Source: Streptomyces scabiei 87.22
GTDB lineage: Bacteria > Actinomycetota > Actinomycetes > Streptomycetales > Streptomycetaceae
Assembly (NCBI RefSeq): GCF_000091305.1
Contig: NC_013929.1
Coordinates: 8,990,001-9,054,000, forward strand
Length of the DNA: 64,000 nt
Direction of reading: 5' to 3'
A program made the translations under genes and the position numbers. Positions within the stretch are counted from its first letter, which is position 1; each line of letters opens with the position of its first letter. The notes beneath the pieces are model-generated. The model had not been told where the DNA came from. It made no database searches and saw only the letters and a program-made list of their open reading frames with translations. Below, in pieces: positions 8,630 through 17,835 of the stretch.

Positions 8630-9492
8630 TGGAACTGCGCAAGACCCTCACCGGACGCATCGCCCTCACCGCGGTCGCCACGCTCATCCTGCTGTTCCTG
8701 GCGCTGCCGATCGTCGTCATCCTCGTCACCTCCTTCAGCAACAACGCCTTCGCGGCCTTCCCGCCCGAGACGTGGACGCTGAACTGGTACAAGGCCCTGT
8801 TCGCCGACGGCAGCAAATGGCCCGCCGCGCTCTCCCTGTCCGCCCTGGTCGCCGCCCTGAGCACCGTGTTCTCCCTCGTCATCGGCGTGACCGCGGCGAC
8901 CGCCCTGGTCCGCAGCGAACTCCCGCTGCGCTCGGCGGTGTTCGCCCTGGTCCTCGGACCGCTGCTCATCCCGCAGATCGTCACCGCGCTCGGACTGTTC
9001 CTCCTCTTCGAGCCGGCCGCGATGCTCGGCAGCCCGATCGCCATCGCGCTCGGCCACACCGTGCTCGCCTCACCCATCGCGGTGCTGATCCTGATCGCGA
9101 CCCTGCGCGGGATCGACGAACGCCTGGAGGACGCCGCCGCCAGCATGGGCGCCGGCCGGCTCACCATCGCCCGGAAGATCACCTTCCCGCTGGCCGCACC
9201 CGGCATGATCGCGGCGGCGATCTTCTCCTTCATCACCAGCTTCGACGAGTTCTACATCTCCCAGTTCCTCTCCTCCGTCGACACCGTCACCCTCCCGGTG
9301 CAGGTCTACAACTCCCTCACCTTCGAGATCGACCCCAGCGTCACCGCCGTCAGCGCCATCCTCATCGCCTTCGCCATCCTCGCCCTCGGCCTGGTCGCCC
9401 TGGTCCGCTGGCTCGGCTCCGGCAGGCAGGACTCCCTCCTCTCCGTCGAGAACACCGTCGGCGTCGCCAACCCCGGAGGCGAGGCCGTATGA
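8629..9492 (+). CDS. ABC transporter permease (PotC type)
   Basis: A 287-residue permease with about six helices. The EAA loop reads DAAASMGAGRLTIARKITFP, followed by LAAPGM. It overlaps the previous permease by one base and the following aminotransferase by four (ATGA). It completes the polyamine-type importer, and the overlaps tie import to the catabolic enzymes downstream. Confidence 0.92.
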   Translation: MELRKTLTGRIALTAVATLILLFLALPIVVILVTSFSNNAFAAFPPETWTLNWYKALFADGSKWPAALSLSALVAALSTVFSLVIGVTAATALVRSELPLRSAVFALVLGPLLIPQIVTALGLFLLFEPAAMLGSPIAIALGHTVLASPIAVLILIATLRGIDERLEDAAASMGAGRLTIARKITFPLAAPGMIAAAIFSFITSFDEFYISQFLSSVDTVTLPVQVYNSLTFEIDPSVTAVSAILIAFAILALGLVALVRWLGSGRQDSLLSVENTVGVANPGGEAV

Positions 9493-10871
9493 CCACCGCC
9501 GCCGCTCGGACGACCGCGGCCACCGCTCAGCGGCACCTGCTGCTGAACATGACGGCCAACGGATCGCTCGGCAACGAGGGCGAAGACCTCCTCGTCGTCC
9601 GGCGAGGGGAGGGCCCGTACGTCGACGACGCCGACGGCAGGCGCTACATCGACGGTCTGTCGGGGCTGTACTGCTGCCAACTCGGCTACTCGTACGGCCC
9701 CGAGTTCGCCGAGGCCGCCGAACGGCAACTGCGCGAGCTGTGCTACAGCCCGCTGTGGACCGGCTCCGCGCACCCCACGGCGATCGAGCTGGCCGAGCGC
9801 CTGTCCCGGATCGCCCCCGTCGACATCGAGCACACGTTCTTCTCGAGCGGTGGCGCCGAAGCGGTCGAGACCGCCTGGAAGATCGCCCGCCGGTACCACG
9901 CCCTGCGCGGGGAGCCGGGACGGGTGAAGGCGATCGCCCGGCGCGGGGCCTACCACGGGCTGACCGTCGGCACCCTGTCGTTCACCGACGAACCCGGTCT
10001 GACACAGCCCTACGGCCCGCCGGCGATCGACACCCGGTTCGTGTCGAACACCAACCGCTTCGGCCTCGCACCGCAGTTCGCGGACGACGAGGTGTACACG
10101 GCCTGGCTGCTCGCCGAACTGGAGGCCATGCTCCTGGCCGAGGGCCCGGAGACGGTCGCGATGCTCATCGCCGAACCCGTACAGAACCGGGGCGGCTGCA
10201 TCACTCCGCCCCAGGGCTACTGGCAGGGGCTGCGGGCGCTCGCCGACCGGTACGGCTTCCTGCTCGTCGCCGACGAGGTGATCACCGCCTTCGGCCGGAT
10301 CGGCGAATGGTTCGGCGGGGACCGTTACGGCGCCCGCCCGGACATGGTCACCGTCGCCAAGGGCATCACCTCGGGACACGCCCCGCTCGGCGCGACCCTG
10401 GTCGGCACCAGGATCACCGAGGTCGTCAACCGGCCCGGCGCCGTCCTCAACCACGGCTACACCTTCGCCGGGCACCCGCTGAGCACGGCCATCGCCCTGC
10501 GCAACCTGGAGATCATGGAACGGGACCGGGTCCTGGACAACGTCCGCGATCTCCAGGGCGACCTCGCCACCCGCATGGCGGCCCTCAAGGACCTGCCGAT
10601 CGTCGGCGACGTCCGAGGCACCGGGTTCTTCTACTCCTGCGAACTCGTCGGTGACCTCGACGGCGGGGGCTTCAGCGACCGGGCCCGCGCCGAACTGATC
10701 ACCGATCTCATCCCGCGCCGGCTGCGCGAGGCCGGCCTGCTGGCCCGCGTCTACGACCGGTCCGCGCCGCTGGTCCAGATCGCACCCCCGCTGATCAGCG
10801 ACCGCGCGGTCCTCGACCGTATCGCCGCGATCATCGCGGGCGTCCTCGCCGAGGCCTCGTCCCGTATCTGA
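9489..10871 (+). CDS. class III (omega) aminotransferase, PLP-dependent
   Basis: A 460-residue fold-type I PLP enzyme. The phosphate-binding SSGGAEAVETAWK lies at residues 118-130, the Asp that pairs with the pyridine nitrogen is in VADEVITAFGR (Asp261), and the Schiff-base Lys290 is in TVAKGITSG. It resembles beta-alanine/taurine:pyruvate and diaminobutyrate-type aminotransferases. It probably transfers a terminal amino group to pyruvate or 2-oxoglutarate and yields an aldehyde for the dehydrogenase encoded two genes downstream. It overlaps the permease gene by 4 bp. Confidence 0.9.
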   Translation: MTTAAARTTAATAQRHLLLNMTANGSLGNEGEDLLVVRRGEGPYVDDADGRRYIDGLSGLYCCQLGYSYGPEFAEAAERQLRELCYSPLWTGSAHPTAIELAERLSRIAPVDIEHTFFSSGGAEAVETAWKIARRYHALRGEPGRVKAIARRGAYHGLTVGTLSFTDEPGLTQPYGPPAIDTRFVSNTNRFGLAPQFADDEVYTAWLLAELEAMLLAEGPETVAMLIAEPVQNRGGCITPPQGYWQGLRALADRYGFLLVADEVITAFGRIGEWFGGDRYGARPDMVTVAKGITSGHAPLGATLVGTRITEVVNRPGAVLNHGYTFAGHPLSTAIALRNLEIMERDRVLDNVRDLQGDLATRMAALKDLPIVGDVRGTGFFYSCELVGDLDGGGFSDRARAELITDLIPRRLREAGLLARVYDRSAPLVQIAPPLISDRAVLDRIAAIIAGVLAEASSRI

Positions 10872-10894
10872 CGCACGTTTTGGGAAGGAACCAC

Positions 10895-11848
10895 ATGTAC
10901 TCCATCGGTCCGCTGACCGTCGCCCCCGGCGAACGCGCCCAGGGCCTGATCCCGGTCGGCACCAGCAGCTACGGCGTGGAGCTCGGCATCCCGCTGATCG
11001 TCGTCAACGGCGTCGAGGACGGCCCCGTCCTGTGTGTCGACGCCGGTGTGCACGGCGACGAGTACGACGGCCAGGAAGCCGTCCGCCGCGTCCTCGCCGA
11101 GCTCGACCCGGCCACCCTGCGCGGCACGGTCGTGGGCATTCCCTGCCTGAACACCCCGGCCTTCGAGGCGGCGGCCCGTGCGAGCGGCATCGACCACCTC
11201 AACCTGAACCGGATCTTCCCGGGCGACGCGGAGGGCTCCTACTCCCAGCGCCTGGCCGCGACCTTCGTCGAGCAGGTGGTCCCCGCCGTCGACGCCGTGG
11301 TCGACCTGCACACAGGTGGCGCCTACGGCGAGATCGCCCCGCTGGTCATCCTCCAGGGCGGCTACGAGGAGTTGGCGACGGACATCGCTCTCGCCGCCGG
11401 GCACGAGCTGGTCTGGAAGGGCGGCAAGTGGGGCGGCACGGTCCGCCACCCCGTCCTCGAAGCGGGCAAGCCCGCCATCACCATCGAGTGCGGCGGCGCC
11501 ACGTACCGCGAGACCAACGTCGAGCACCACATGAACTCGATCCGCAACATCCTGCGCCGGCTCGGGATCATCGAGGGCGAGCCGGTGCTGCGGGAGACCT
11601 ACACGACCGTCTCCGGCACCTTCGCCCGCTCCGCCGCCGGCGGCTTCTTCGTCGCGCACGCCGAGCCGGGGGAGACCTGCAAGGAAGGCGACCTCATCGC
11701 CACCATCACCGACCACTACGGCACCACGCTGGAAGAGGTCCGCGCGCCGCAGGAAGGCATCGTGCTCTGGGTGCGCCGCATCCGTACGGTCCGCCCCGGC
11801 GACGAGGTCGTCATCTTCGGCGAGGTGCTGGGAGAGATCCGGCCATGA
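10895..11848 (+). CDS. AstE/AspA family zinc deacylase (second copy, DoeB-like)
   Basis: A 317-residue deacylase distinct from the one at 4341-5402. GGGAAGGAA precedes the ATG at 10895. Zinc site: GVHGDEYDG and DLHTGG. LNLNRIFPGDAEGSYSQRLA is the conserved Asn-Arg region. The C-terminal beta domain contains KEGDLIATITD. The family includes DoeB, which deacetylates N-alpha-acetyl-diaminobutyrate in ectoine breakdown. The neighbouring class III aminotransferase and aldehyde dehydrogenase match DoeD and DoeC, which makes an N-acyl diamino acid a reasonable substrate. The next gene overlaps by 4 bp. Confidence 0.85.
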   Translation: MYSIGPLTVAPGERAQGLIPVGTSSYGVELGIPLIVVNGVEDGPVLCVDAGVHGDEYDGQEAVRRVLAELDPATLRGTVVGIPCLNTPAFEAAARASGIDHLNLNRIFPGDAEGSYSQRLAATFVEQVVPAVDAVVDLHTGGAYGEIAPLVILQGGYEELATDIALAAGHELVWKGGKWGGTVRHPVLEAGKPAITIECGGATYRETNVEHHMNSIRNILRRLGIIEGEPVLRETYTTVSGTFARSAAGGFFVAHAEPGETCKEGDLIATITDHYGTTLEEVRAPQEGIVLWVRRIRTVRPGDEVVIFGEVLGEIRP

Positions 11849-13305
11849 GCGACGCAACGCAGTCGACCGAACTGCTGATCGACGGCAAGCAGGTCCCCGC
11901 CGCCGACGGCCGCACCTTCACCGTCCTCGACCCGTCGAACGGCACGGCGATCGCCCAGGTCGCGCTGGCCGGCAAGGCCGACGTGGACGCCGCGGTGGCA
12001 GCGGCGCGCGCCGCCTTCACGGCACCCGAGTGGGCCGGGATGCGGGCTGCCGACCGCGGCCGGATCCTGTACCGCATCGCGGAGGCCATCCGCTTCCAGG
12101 GCGAGCGACTGGCCCGGCTGGAGAGCCAGGACGTCGGCAAGCCGCTGCGCCAGGCGAAGAACGACGTCGAGGCGGCGGCCCGCTACTTCGAGTTCTACGC
12201 GGGCGTCGCCGACAAGCTCGGCGGCTCGACCGTGCCGCTCGGGCCCGGCCTGATCGACTACACCGTGCGCGAGCCGATCGGCGTCTCCGGTCAGATCATC
12301 CCGTTCAACTACCCGCTGCAGAACACCGCGAGGGGCTCCGCCCCCGCGCTGGCCGCGGGCTGCACGGTGGTGCTCAAGCCCTCTCCGGAGGCACCGCTCA
12401 CCCCGCTGGAGATCGGCAGGATCGCCCTGGAGTGCGGTCTTCCGCCGGGCGTGCTGAACGTGGTCCCCGGTGACGGCGACACCGGCGCGGCCCTCGCCGG
12501 GCACCCGGACATCGACCAGGTGACCTTCACCGGTTCGGTGCCGACCGGTATCAAGGTCGCGCAGGCCGCCGCCGCCAACGTGGTGCCCTCCGTGACGGAG
12601 CTGGGCGGCAAGTCCCCCGTCGTCGTCTTCGCGGACGCCGACTTCGACGCAGCGCTCGGCGCCGTCGCCGCCTCCGCCTTCGGCAACGCCGGACAGACCT
12701 GCTCGGCCGGCACCCGGCTGCTGGTCCAGCGCGGCGCCGAGGAGTTCCTGGACAAGCTCGTCGCGCACGCAGCCTCCCTGCGCCTCGGCCCGGGTCTCAC
12801 CGATCCGGACGTCGGCCCGCTCGTCGCCGCACGGCAGCGTGACCGGGTCCTCGCCTACCTGGAGGTGGCGAAGGCGGAGGGCGCCGTGGCACGGACCGGC
12901 GGAGGCGCCCCCGCCGACCCCGGGCTGGCGGACGGCTACTTCGTCGAGCCGACCGTCCTGACCGGAGTGGACAACCAGGCCCGGTGTGCCCGCGAGGAGA
13001 TCTTCGGCCCCGTGGTCACGGTCATCGAGTTCGACACCGTCGACGAGGCCCTTCGGATCGCCAACGACAGCCCGTACGGCCTCGCCTCGTACGTGTGGAC
13101 CCGCGACATCGACAAGGCGATGCGTCTGGCCGAGGGCATCCGCGCCGGCCAGGTCTACGTCAACGCCACCGGAGTCGGCACCGGCGTCGAGCTTCCCTTC
13201 GGCGGCTACAAACACAGCGGCTGGGGCCGGGAGAAGGGCCTCGAAGGACTGGCGAGCTACCTGCAGACCAAGAACGTCTGCATCGGGTTCGGGAACCGGT
13301 CATGA
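11845..13305 (+). CDS. NAD(P)-dependent aldehyde dehydrogenase
   Basis: A 486-residue ALDH-superfamily enzyme. FTGSVPTG (228-235) binds the cofactor, the general base Glu252 is in VTELGGKSP and the nucleophile Cys286 is in GNAGQTCSAGT. It overlaps its neighbours by 4 bp on both sides, so it is translated with the deacylase and the aldo/keto reductase. It should oxidise the semialdehyde made by the aminotransferase or oxidase, such as aspartate-, succinate- or 3-aminopropanal-type aldehydes. The exact substrate cannot be read from sequence. Confidence 0.92.
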   Translation: MSDATQSTELLIDGKQVPAADGRTFTVLDPSNGTAIAQVALAGKADVDAAVAAARAAFTAPEWAGMRAADRGRILYRIAEAIRFQGERLARLESQDVGKPLRQAKNDVEAAARYFEFYAGVADKLGGSTVPLGPGLIDYTVREPIGVSGQIIPFNYPLQNTARGSAPALAAGCTVVLKPSPEAPLTPLEIGRIALECGLPPGVLNVVPGDGDTGAALAGHPDIDQVTFTGSVPTGIKVAQAAAANVVPSVTELGGKSPVVVFADADFDAALGAVAASAFGNAGQTCSAGTRLLVQRGAEEFLDKLVAHAASLRLGPGLTDPDVGPLVAARQRDRVLAYLEVAKAEGAVARTGGGAPADPGLADGYFVEPTVLTGVDNQARCAREEIFGPVVTVIEFDTVDEALRIANDSPYGLASYVWTRDIDKAMRLAEGIRAGQVYVNATGVGTGVELPFGGYKHSGWGREKGLEGLASYLQTKNVCIGFGNRS

Positions 13306-14240
13306 GATACCGCACGCTCGGAGAGCGCGGCCCCGTCGTCTCGGTGGTCGGCGTGGGCGGCAACAACATCGGCAGCCGCCTCGACGAGGACGGCACGAAG
13401 GCCGTCGTCCACGCCGCCCTCGACGCCGGGATCACCCTGTTCGACACCGCCGACATGTACGGCGGACGGGGCGATCGGGGCGGCCTCCGGGGCGACGGTG
13501 AGCGGCTCCTCGGGGCCGCGCTCAAGGGCCGCCGCGACGAGGTGGTGCTGGCCACCAAGTTCGGCATGGAGATGAGCCGGGAAGCCGACCTCTACGGTCC
13601 GCGCGGGGCCCGCCCCTACATCCGGTACGCGGTCGAGGCGTCCCTCGGCCGGCTCGGCACCGACCGGATCGACCTGTACCAGTACCACGAACCCGACGGC
13701 GTCACACCGCTGGAGGAGACGGTCGCCGCGCTCCGGGAACTGGTCGACGAGGGCAAGATCCGGTACATCGGCTGCTCCAACCTCCCGGCCGGGCGGATCA
13801 CGGACGCCTTCGTGTCCACCCAGGAGCGCTACCACCTGCTCGACCGCGGCGCGGAACAGGATCTGGTCCCTGCCTGCCTGCACCACGGCCTCGGCCTGCT
13901 GCCGTACTACCCGCTGGCCAACGGCCTGCTCAGCGGGAAGTACCGCCGCGGCGAGGCGCCCCCGCCCGGCAGCCGCCTGTCCTCGCGACAGGGCTGGCTC
14001 ACCGACGCGGCCCTCGACAGGACCGAGGCGCTCACCCGATACGGCGCCGACCGCGGCCTGACCCTCCTCCGGGTCGCGGTCGGCGCACTGGCGGCCCTGC
14101 CCGCCGTCGGCTCCGTCATCTGCGGAGCCATGACCCCCGAACAGGTCACCGCCAACGCGGCGGCCGCCGACTGGATACCGAGCCCGGCCGACCTGGCCGC
14201 GCTGGACGCGATCGTCGCCCCCGGCGAACGCGTCGTCTGA
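13302..14240 (+). CDS. aldo/keto reductase
   Basis: A 312-residue TIM-barrel NADPH reductase. The catalytic set is visible: Asp and Tyr in FDTADMYGG, Lys in ATKFG and His in YQYHEPDG. The KYRRGEAPPPGSR segment is typical of the YajO/AKR11-13 branch. It overlaps the aldehyde dehydrogenase stop by 4 bp and probably reduces an excess or toxic aldehyde of the pathway. Its C-terminus is repeated as a relic at 60-224, again just before a HAD gene. Confidence 0.9.
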   Translation: MRYRTLGERGPVVSVVGVGGNNIGSRLDEDGTKAVVHAALDAGITLFDTADMYGGRGDRGGLRGDGERLLGAALKGRRDEVVLATKFGMEMSREADLYGPRGARPYIRYAVEASLGRLGTDRIDLYQYHEPDGVTPLEETVAALRELVDEGKIRYIGCSNLPAGRITDAFVSTQERYHLLDRGAEQDLVPACLHHGLGLLPYYPLANGLLSGKYRRGEAPPPGSRLSSRQGWLTDAALDRTEALTRYGADRGLTLLRVAVGALAALPAVGSVICGAMTPEQVTANAAAADWIPSPADLAALDAIVAPGERVV

Positions 14241-14284
14241 AGCCCCCGCCAACCCGAGAATCCCGCGAGACGAGGCTGAACACC

Positions 14285-14950
14285 ATGCGAGAGATCGTCA
14301 CCTTCGACGCCTACGCGACCCTCATCGACTTCGAGCTGGCCCCCACGACCCTGAAGGTCATCGAGGACCGGCTGGACCTGGACAATCTGGACGTCGACGA
14401 GTTCCTCGACGACTTCCGCGTCATGCGCTTCCAGGCCGTCCTGGAGGCATACCGCCCCTACCACGAGATCCTGCACTCCAGCCTGCGCAACGCCATGCGC
14501 CTGCACGGCCTGGAGTACCGCGAGTCCGACGGCGACGCCCTCGTCGAGGCCGTCCCCACCTTCGGCCCCTGGCCCGAGGTCCCGGACGCGCTGCGCGCGC
14601 TGAAGACGAAGTACGAGATCGCCATCATCTCCAACACCGACGACAACCTCATCGCACGGAACGTCGAGAACATCGGCGTCGAGTTCGACTACGTCATCAC
14701 CGCCCAGCAGGCCGGCGCCTACAAGCCCGACCGCCAGACGTTCGAGTACGCCTTCAAGACCATGGGCGTAGAGCCCTCCCAGGTCATCCACACCGCGCAG
14801 GGCTGGGAGTACGACCACATCCCGACCCGCGACCTCGGCCTGAAGCGCCGCGTGTGGATCAACCGCTACGGCCGCAAGGGCAGCGCCGACTACCAGCCCT
14901 ACGACGAGCTGCCCGACCTGTCGGGCCTGCCGAAGCTGCTCGGCTGCTGA
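14285..14950 (+). CDS. HAD-superfamily hydrolase, haloacid dehalogenase type II-like (paralogue)
   Basis: A 221-residue HAD hydrolase, close paralogue of the gene at 253-936 (DIDFELAPTTLK-type N-terminus, shared ending DLSGLPxLLGC). The nucleophile Asp8 is in FDAYATLIDF. The Gly that usually precedes the motif I Thr is Ala here (FDAYAT against FDAYGT in copy 1). Motif II is IISNTDDNLIA and the Lys is in YKPDRQTF. It ends an AKR-HAD pair that is duplicated at the left edge of the window. Biochemical role unknown. Confidence 0.82.
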   Translation: MREIVTFDAYATLIDFELAPTTLKVIEDRLDLDNLDVDEFLDDFRVMRFQAVLEAYRPYHEILHSSLRNAMRLHGLEYRESDGDALVEAVPTFGPWPEVPDALRALKTKYEIAIISNTDDNLIARNVENIGVEFDYVITAQQAGAYKPDRQTFEYAFKTMGVEPSQVIHTAQGWEYDHIPTRDLGLKRRVWINRYGRKGSADYQPYDELPDLSGLPKLLGC

Positions 14951-14998
14951 CCGACGGCTCACCGGCGAAAGAGACAGAGAAGACAGAGGACGCACGCC

Positions 14999-16282
14999 AT
15001 GAAGCAGATCCCCTACTGGATGGACACAGCCCCCGCCCTGCCCGACCGTTCCGGGAAGGACCTGCCCGACGAGGCGGACGTGGTGGTGATCGGCGGCGGC
15101 CTCTCCGGCCTGTCCACCGCCTACCACGCCGCCCGCAAGGGGGCCCGGGTCGTCCTCGTCGAGAAGGACCAGGTCGGTTCGGGCGCCTCCGGGCGCAACG
15201 GCAGCCACTGCAACCCCGGCATCACCATCAGCCCGGCCCAGGCCCGCCAGCGCTACGGGCAGGAACGTGCGCGCGAGCTCTACGACGCGTTCCGCGTCGC
15301 CGTGGACCTCGTCGAGGAGATCGCGGTCAAGGAGAAGATCGACTGCGACTTCCACCGTGCCGGGCGCCTCGGCCTGGTCTGCAAGCCCAAGCACCTCGAG
15401 GGCATGCACGCCAAGCAGCGCGACCTGGCCGAGAACTTCGGCCACGAGACGGTCGTCCTGAGCAAGAGCGAGCTGCGCGCCGAGCTGGGCTCGGACTACT
15501 ACCACGGCGCCCTGCTCGACCCGCTCGGCGCGGCCCTGCACGTGGGCAAGTTCGTCGTCGGCCTGGCAGACGCCGCCGAGCGCGCCGGCGCCGAGATCCA
15601 CGAGCGCAACGCCGCCACCGGCCTCACCCGCCTCCCCGGCGGCGGCTTCGTGGTGGAGACCATGCACGGCACCATCCGTGCCAAGCAGGTCATGGCGGCG
15701 ACGGATGCCTACACCGACCAGTCGATGCCGTGGTTCCGCAAGCGGCTGATCAACGTCGGCAGCTTCATCATCGTCACCGAGCCGCTGGGGGAGGCGCGCG
15801 CCAAGGAGCTCATCCCCAACGGCCGCCTGCTGGTCGCCCACAAGAACGTCGGCAACTACATCCGTCTCACGCCGGACAACCGCCTCGCCTTCGGCGGCCG
15901 GGCCCGCTTCGCCCCCTCCAACCCGGCCTCCGACGTCAAGAGCGGCGACATCCTCAAGCGGGAGATGACCGAGATCTTCCCGCAACTGGCAGGGGTGAAG
16001 ATCGACTATGTGTGGGGCGGCATGGTCGGCTTCTCCTGGGACCGCATCCCGCACGCGGGCGAGGTCGACGGCCTGTACTACTCCATGGGTTACTGCGGCC
16101 ACGGCGTCCAGATGGCCACGTACATGGGCCGCGCGGTCGCCGAGATGATGGACGGCAATCCCGAGGCCAACCCGATGCGCGGCTTCGACTTCCCGAAGGT
16201 CCCCGTCCCCTTCTACAACGGCACTCCCTGGTTCCTGCCGTTCGGCGGCGCCTACTACAAGGCGAAGGACCGCCTGCTCTGA
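14999..16282 (+). CDS. FAD-dependent oxidoreductase, DadA/PuuB-like
   Basis: A 427-residue DAO-family flavoenzyme. VVVIGGGLSGLSTAYHAARKG binds the ADP part of FAD; GSGASGRNGSHCNPG is the conserved second motif; the C-terminal FAD segment is MGYCGHGVQMATYMGRAVA. The family includes D-amino-acid dehydrogenase and gamma-glutamylputrescine oxidase, so it probably oxidises a primary or secondary amine to an imine. It follows the HAD gene by 48 bases and precedes a strong hairpin and aspartase. It is only distantly related to the oxidase at 20621-22024. Confidence 0.85.
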   Translation: MKQIPYWMDTAPALPDRSGKDLPDEADVVVIGGGLSGLSTAYHAARKGARVVLVEKDQVGSGASGRNGSHCNPGITISPAQARQRYGQERARELYDAFRVAVDLVEEIAVKEKIDCDFHRAGRLGLVCKPKHLEGMHAKQRDLAENFGHETVVLSKSELRAELGSDYYHGALLDPLGAALHVGKFVVGLADAAERAGAEIHERNAATGLTRLPGGGFVVETMHGTIRAKQVMAATDAYTDQSMPWFRKRLINVGSFIIVTEPLGEARAKELIPNGRLLVAHKNVGNYIRLTPDNRLAFGGRARFAPSNPASDVKSGDILKREMTEIFPQLAGVKIDYVWGGMVGFSWDRIPHAGEVDGLYYSMGYCGHGVQMATYMGRAVAEMMDGNPEANPMRGFDFPKVPVPFYNGTPWFLPFGGAYYKAKDRLL

Positions 16283-16303
16283 CCGGGCGCCGCCGCCGAT
16301 GAC

Positions 16304-16347
16304 GTCGCGGGGGCCTTGACCGCGACAGAGCGAGAGGCCCCCGCGAC
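16304..16347 (+). terminator. 13-bp hairpin between the oxidase and aspartase genes
   Basis: GTCGCGGGGGCCT (16304-16316) pairs perfectly with AGGCCCCCGCGAC (16335-16347) around an 18-base loop. No U-run follows. It could end the main transcript, act as a partial attenuator before aspartase, or stabilise the upstream mRNA. Confidence 0.55.
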
Positions 16348-16383
16348 CCCCTGGACGCCCCCTGAGAGAAGGCCCGTATATCC

Positions 16384-17796
16384 ATGACCGCCGCTACCAC
16401 CCGCAGCGAGCACGACCTGCTCGGTGACCGTGACGTTCCCGTCGACGCGTACTGGGGTGTGCACACTCTGCGCGCCACGGAGAACTTTCCGATCACCGGT
16501 ATGCCGATCTCCGCGTACCCGCATCTGATCGAGGCGCTGGCCGCGGTGAAGGAGGCCGCCGCCCTCGCGAACGAGGAACTCGGTCTGTTGGAGGCGGGGA
16601 AGGCCGCCGCGATCGTCGGGGCGTGCCGGGAGGTCCGTGGCGGCAGGCTGCATGACCAGTTCGTCGTGGACGTCATCCAGGGTGGCGCGGGCACGTCGAC
16701 GAACATGAACGCCAACGAGGTTGTCGCCAACCGGGCGCTGGAGCTGCTGGGCCACGCCAAGGGGCAGTACGAGTTCCTGCACCCGAACGAGGACGTCAAT
16801 CTCGGCCAGTCGACGAACGATGTCTACCCGACCGCTGTGAAGGTCGCGACCGTCTTCGCGGTGCGGGAGCTGCTCCGTGCGATGGCGGTGCTCCAGGATT
16901 CCTTCGCCCGTAAGGCGGTGGAGTTCCGTGATGTGCTGAAGATGGGCCGTACGCAGTTGCAGGACGCGGTGCCCATGACGCTGGGCCAGGAGTTCTCGTC
17001 GTACGCGGTGATGCTGGACGAGGACCGGTCCCGTCTGGCGGAGGCCGTGGAACTGGTCCATGAGATCAACCTGGGTGCCACGGCCATCGGCACGGGCCTC
17101 AACGCCCCGGCCGGGTATGCCGAGTCGGCGCGCCGGCATCTCGCGGACATCACGGGGCTGCCGCTGGTGACGGCGGCCAATCTGGTGGAGGCGACGCAGG
17201 ACTGCGGTGCGTTCGTGCAGATGTCGGGGGTGCTCAAGCGCATCGCGGTGAAGCTGTCGAAGAGCTGCAATGATCTGCGGCTGTTGTCGTCGGGGCCGCG
17301 GGCGGGGCTGAACGAGATCAACCTGCCGCCGGTGCAGGCGGGTTCGTCGATCATGCCGGGCAAGGTGAACCCGGTGATTCCCGAGGTGGTCAACCAGGTC
17401 GCCTTCGAGGTGATCGGCAACGACGTCACCATCACGATGGCCGCCGAGGCCGGTCAGCTCCAGCTGAACGCCTTCGAGCCGATCATCCTGCACTCGCTGT
17501 CGGAGTCCCTCACCCATCTGCGGGCCGCCTGTCTGACGCTCGCCGAGCGGTGCGTGGACGGGATCACCGCGAACACCGAGGCGCTGCGCGCGAGCGTGGA
17601 GAACTCCATCGGTCTGGTGACCGCCCTCAACCCCTACATCGGCTACTCGGCGGCCACCGACATCGCCAAGGAAGCCCTCGCCACCGGCCGGGGCGTCGCC
17701 GAACTCGTCCAGGAGAAGGGCCTGCTGCCCGCCGAAACCCTCGCCGAGCTGCTCCGCCCGGAGATCGTCGCCGGCAGGGGACAGGTACGCGCCTGA
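16384..17796 (+). CDS. aspA: aspartate ammonia-lyase (aspartase/fumarase superfamily)
   Basis: A 470-residue lyase. The family signature GSSIMPGKVNP begins at residue 320; other motifs are GAGTSTNMNANEV and NLGQSTNDVYPT. It converts L-aspartate to fumarate and ammonium and so feeds carbon into the citrate cycle. Fumarase class II has the same fold, but the catabolic context and the QGGAGTSTNMNANEV wording favour aspartase. It lies at the end of the catabolic run, 100 bases after the flavin oxidase with a hairpin between. Aspartase would finish a pathway whose aminotransferase and dehydrogenase yield aspartate. Confidence 0.87.
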   Translation: MTAATTRSEHDLLGDRDVPVDAYWGVHTLRATENFPITGMPISAYPHLIEALAAVKEAAALANEELGLLEAGKAAAIVGACREVRGGRLHDQFVVDVIQGGAGTSTNMNANEVVANRALELLGHAKGQYEFLHPNEDVNLGQSTNDVYPTAVKVATVFAVRELLRAMAVLQDSFARKAVEFRDVLKMGRTQLQDAVPMTLGQEFSSYAVMLDEDRSRLAEAVELVHEINLGATAIGTGLNAPAGYAESARRHLADITGLPLVTAANLVEATQDCGAFVQMSGVLKRIAVKLSKSCNDLRLLSSGPRAGLNEINLPPVQAGSSIMPGKVNPVIPEVVNQVAFEVIGNDVTITMAAEAGQLQLNAFEPIILHSLSESLTHLRAACLTLAERCVDGITANTEALRASVENSIGLVTALNPYIGYSAATDIAKEALATGRGVAELVQEKGLLPAETLAELLRPEIVAGRGQVRA

Positions 17797-17835
17797 CGAC
17801 GGCCGACTCCGACCACCGACCGACTGGGAACGCGT

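Noticed and set aside
8619..9480. Long plus-strand frame running in front of the aminotransferase
   Set aside because: It shadows the second permease in another frame; the aminotransferase start at 9489 with an ATGA overlap is clearly better.
13907..16102. A 731-codon open frame on the minus strand
   Set aside because: It is antisense to the AKR, HAD and oxidase genes, all with strong motifs; long antisense frames are normal in high-GC DNA, and its translation is low-complexity.
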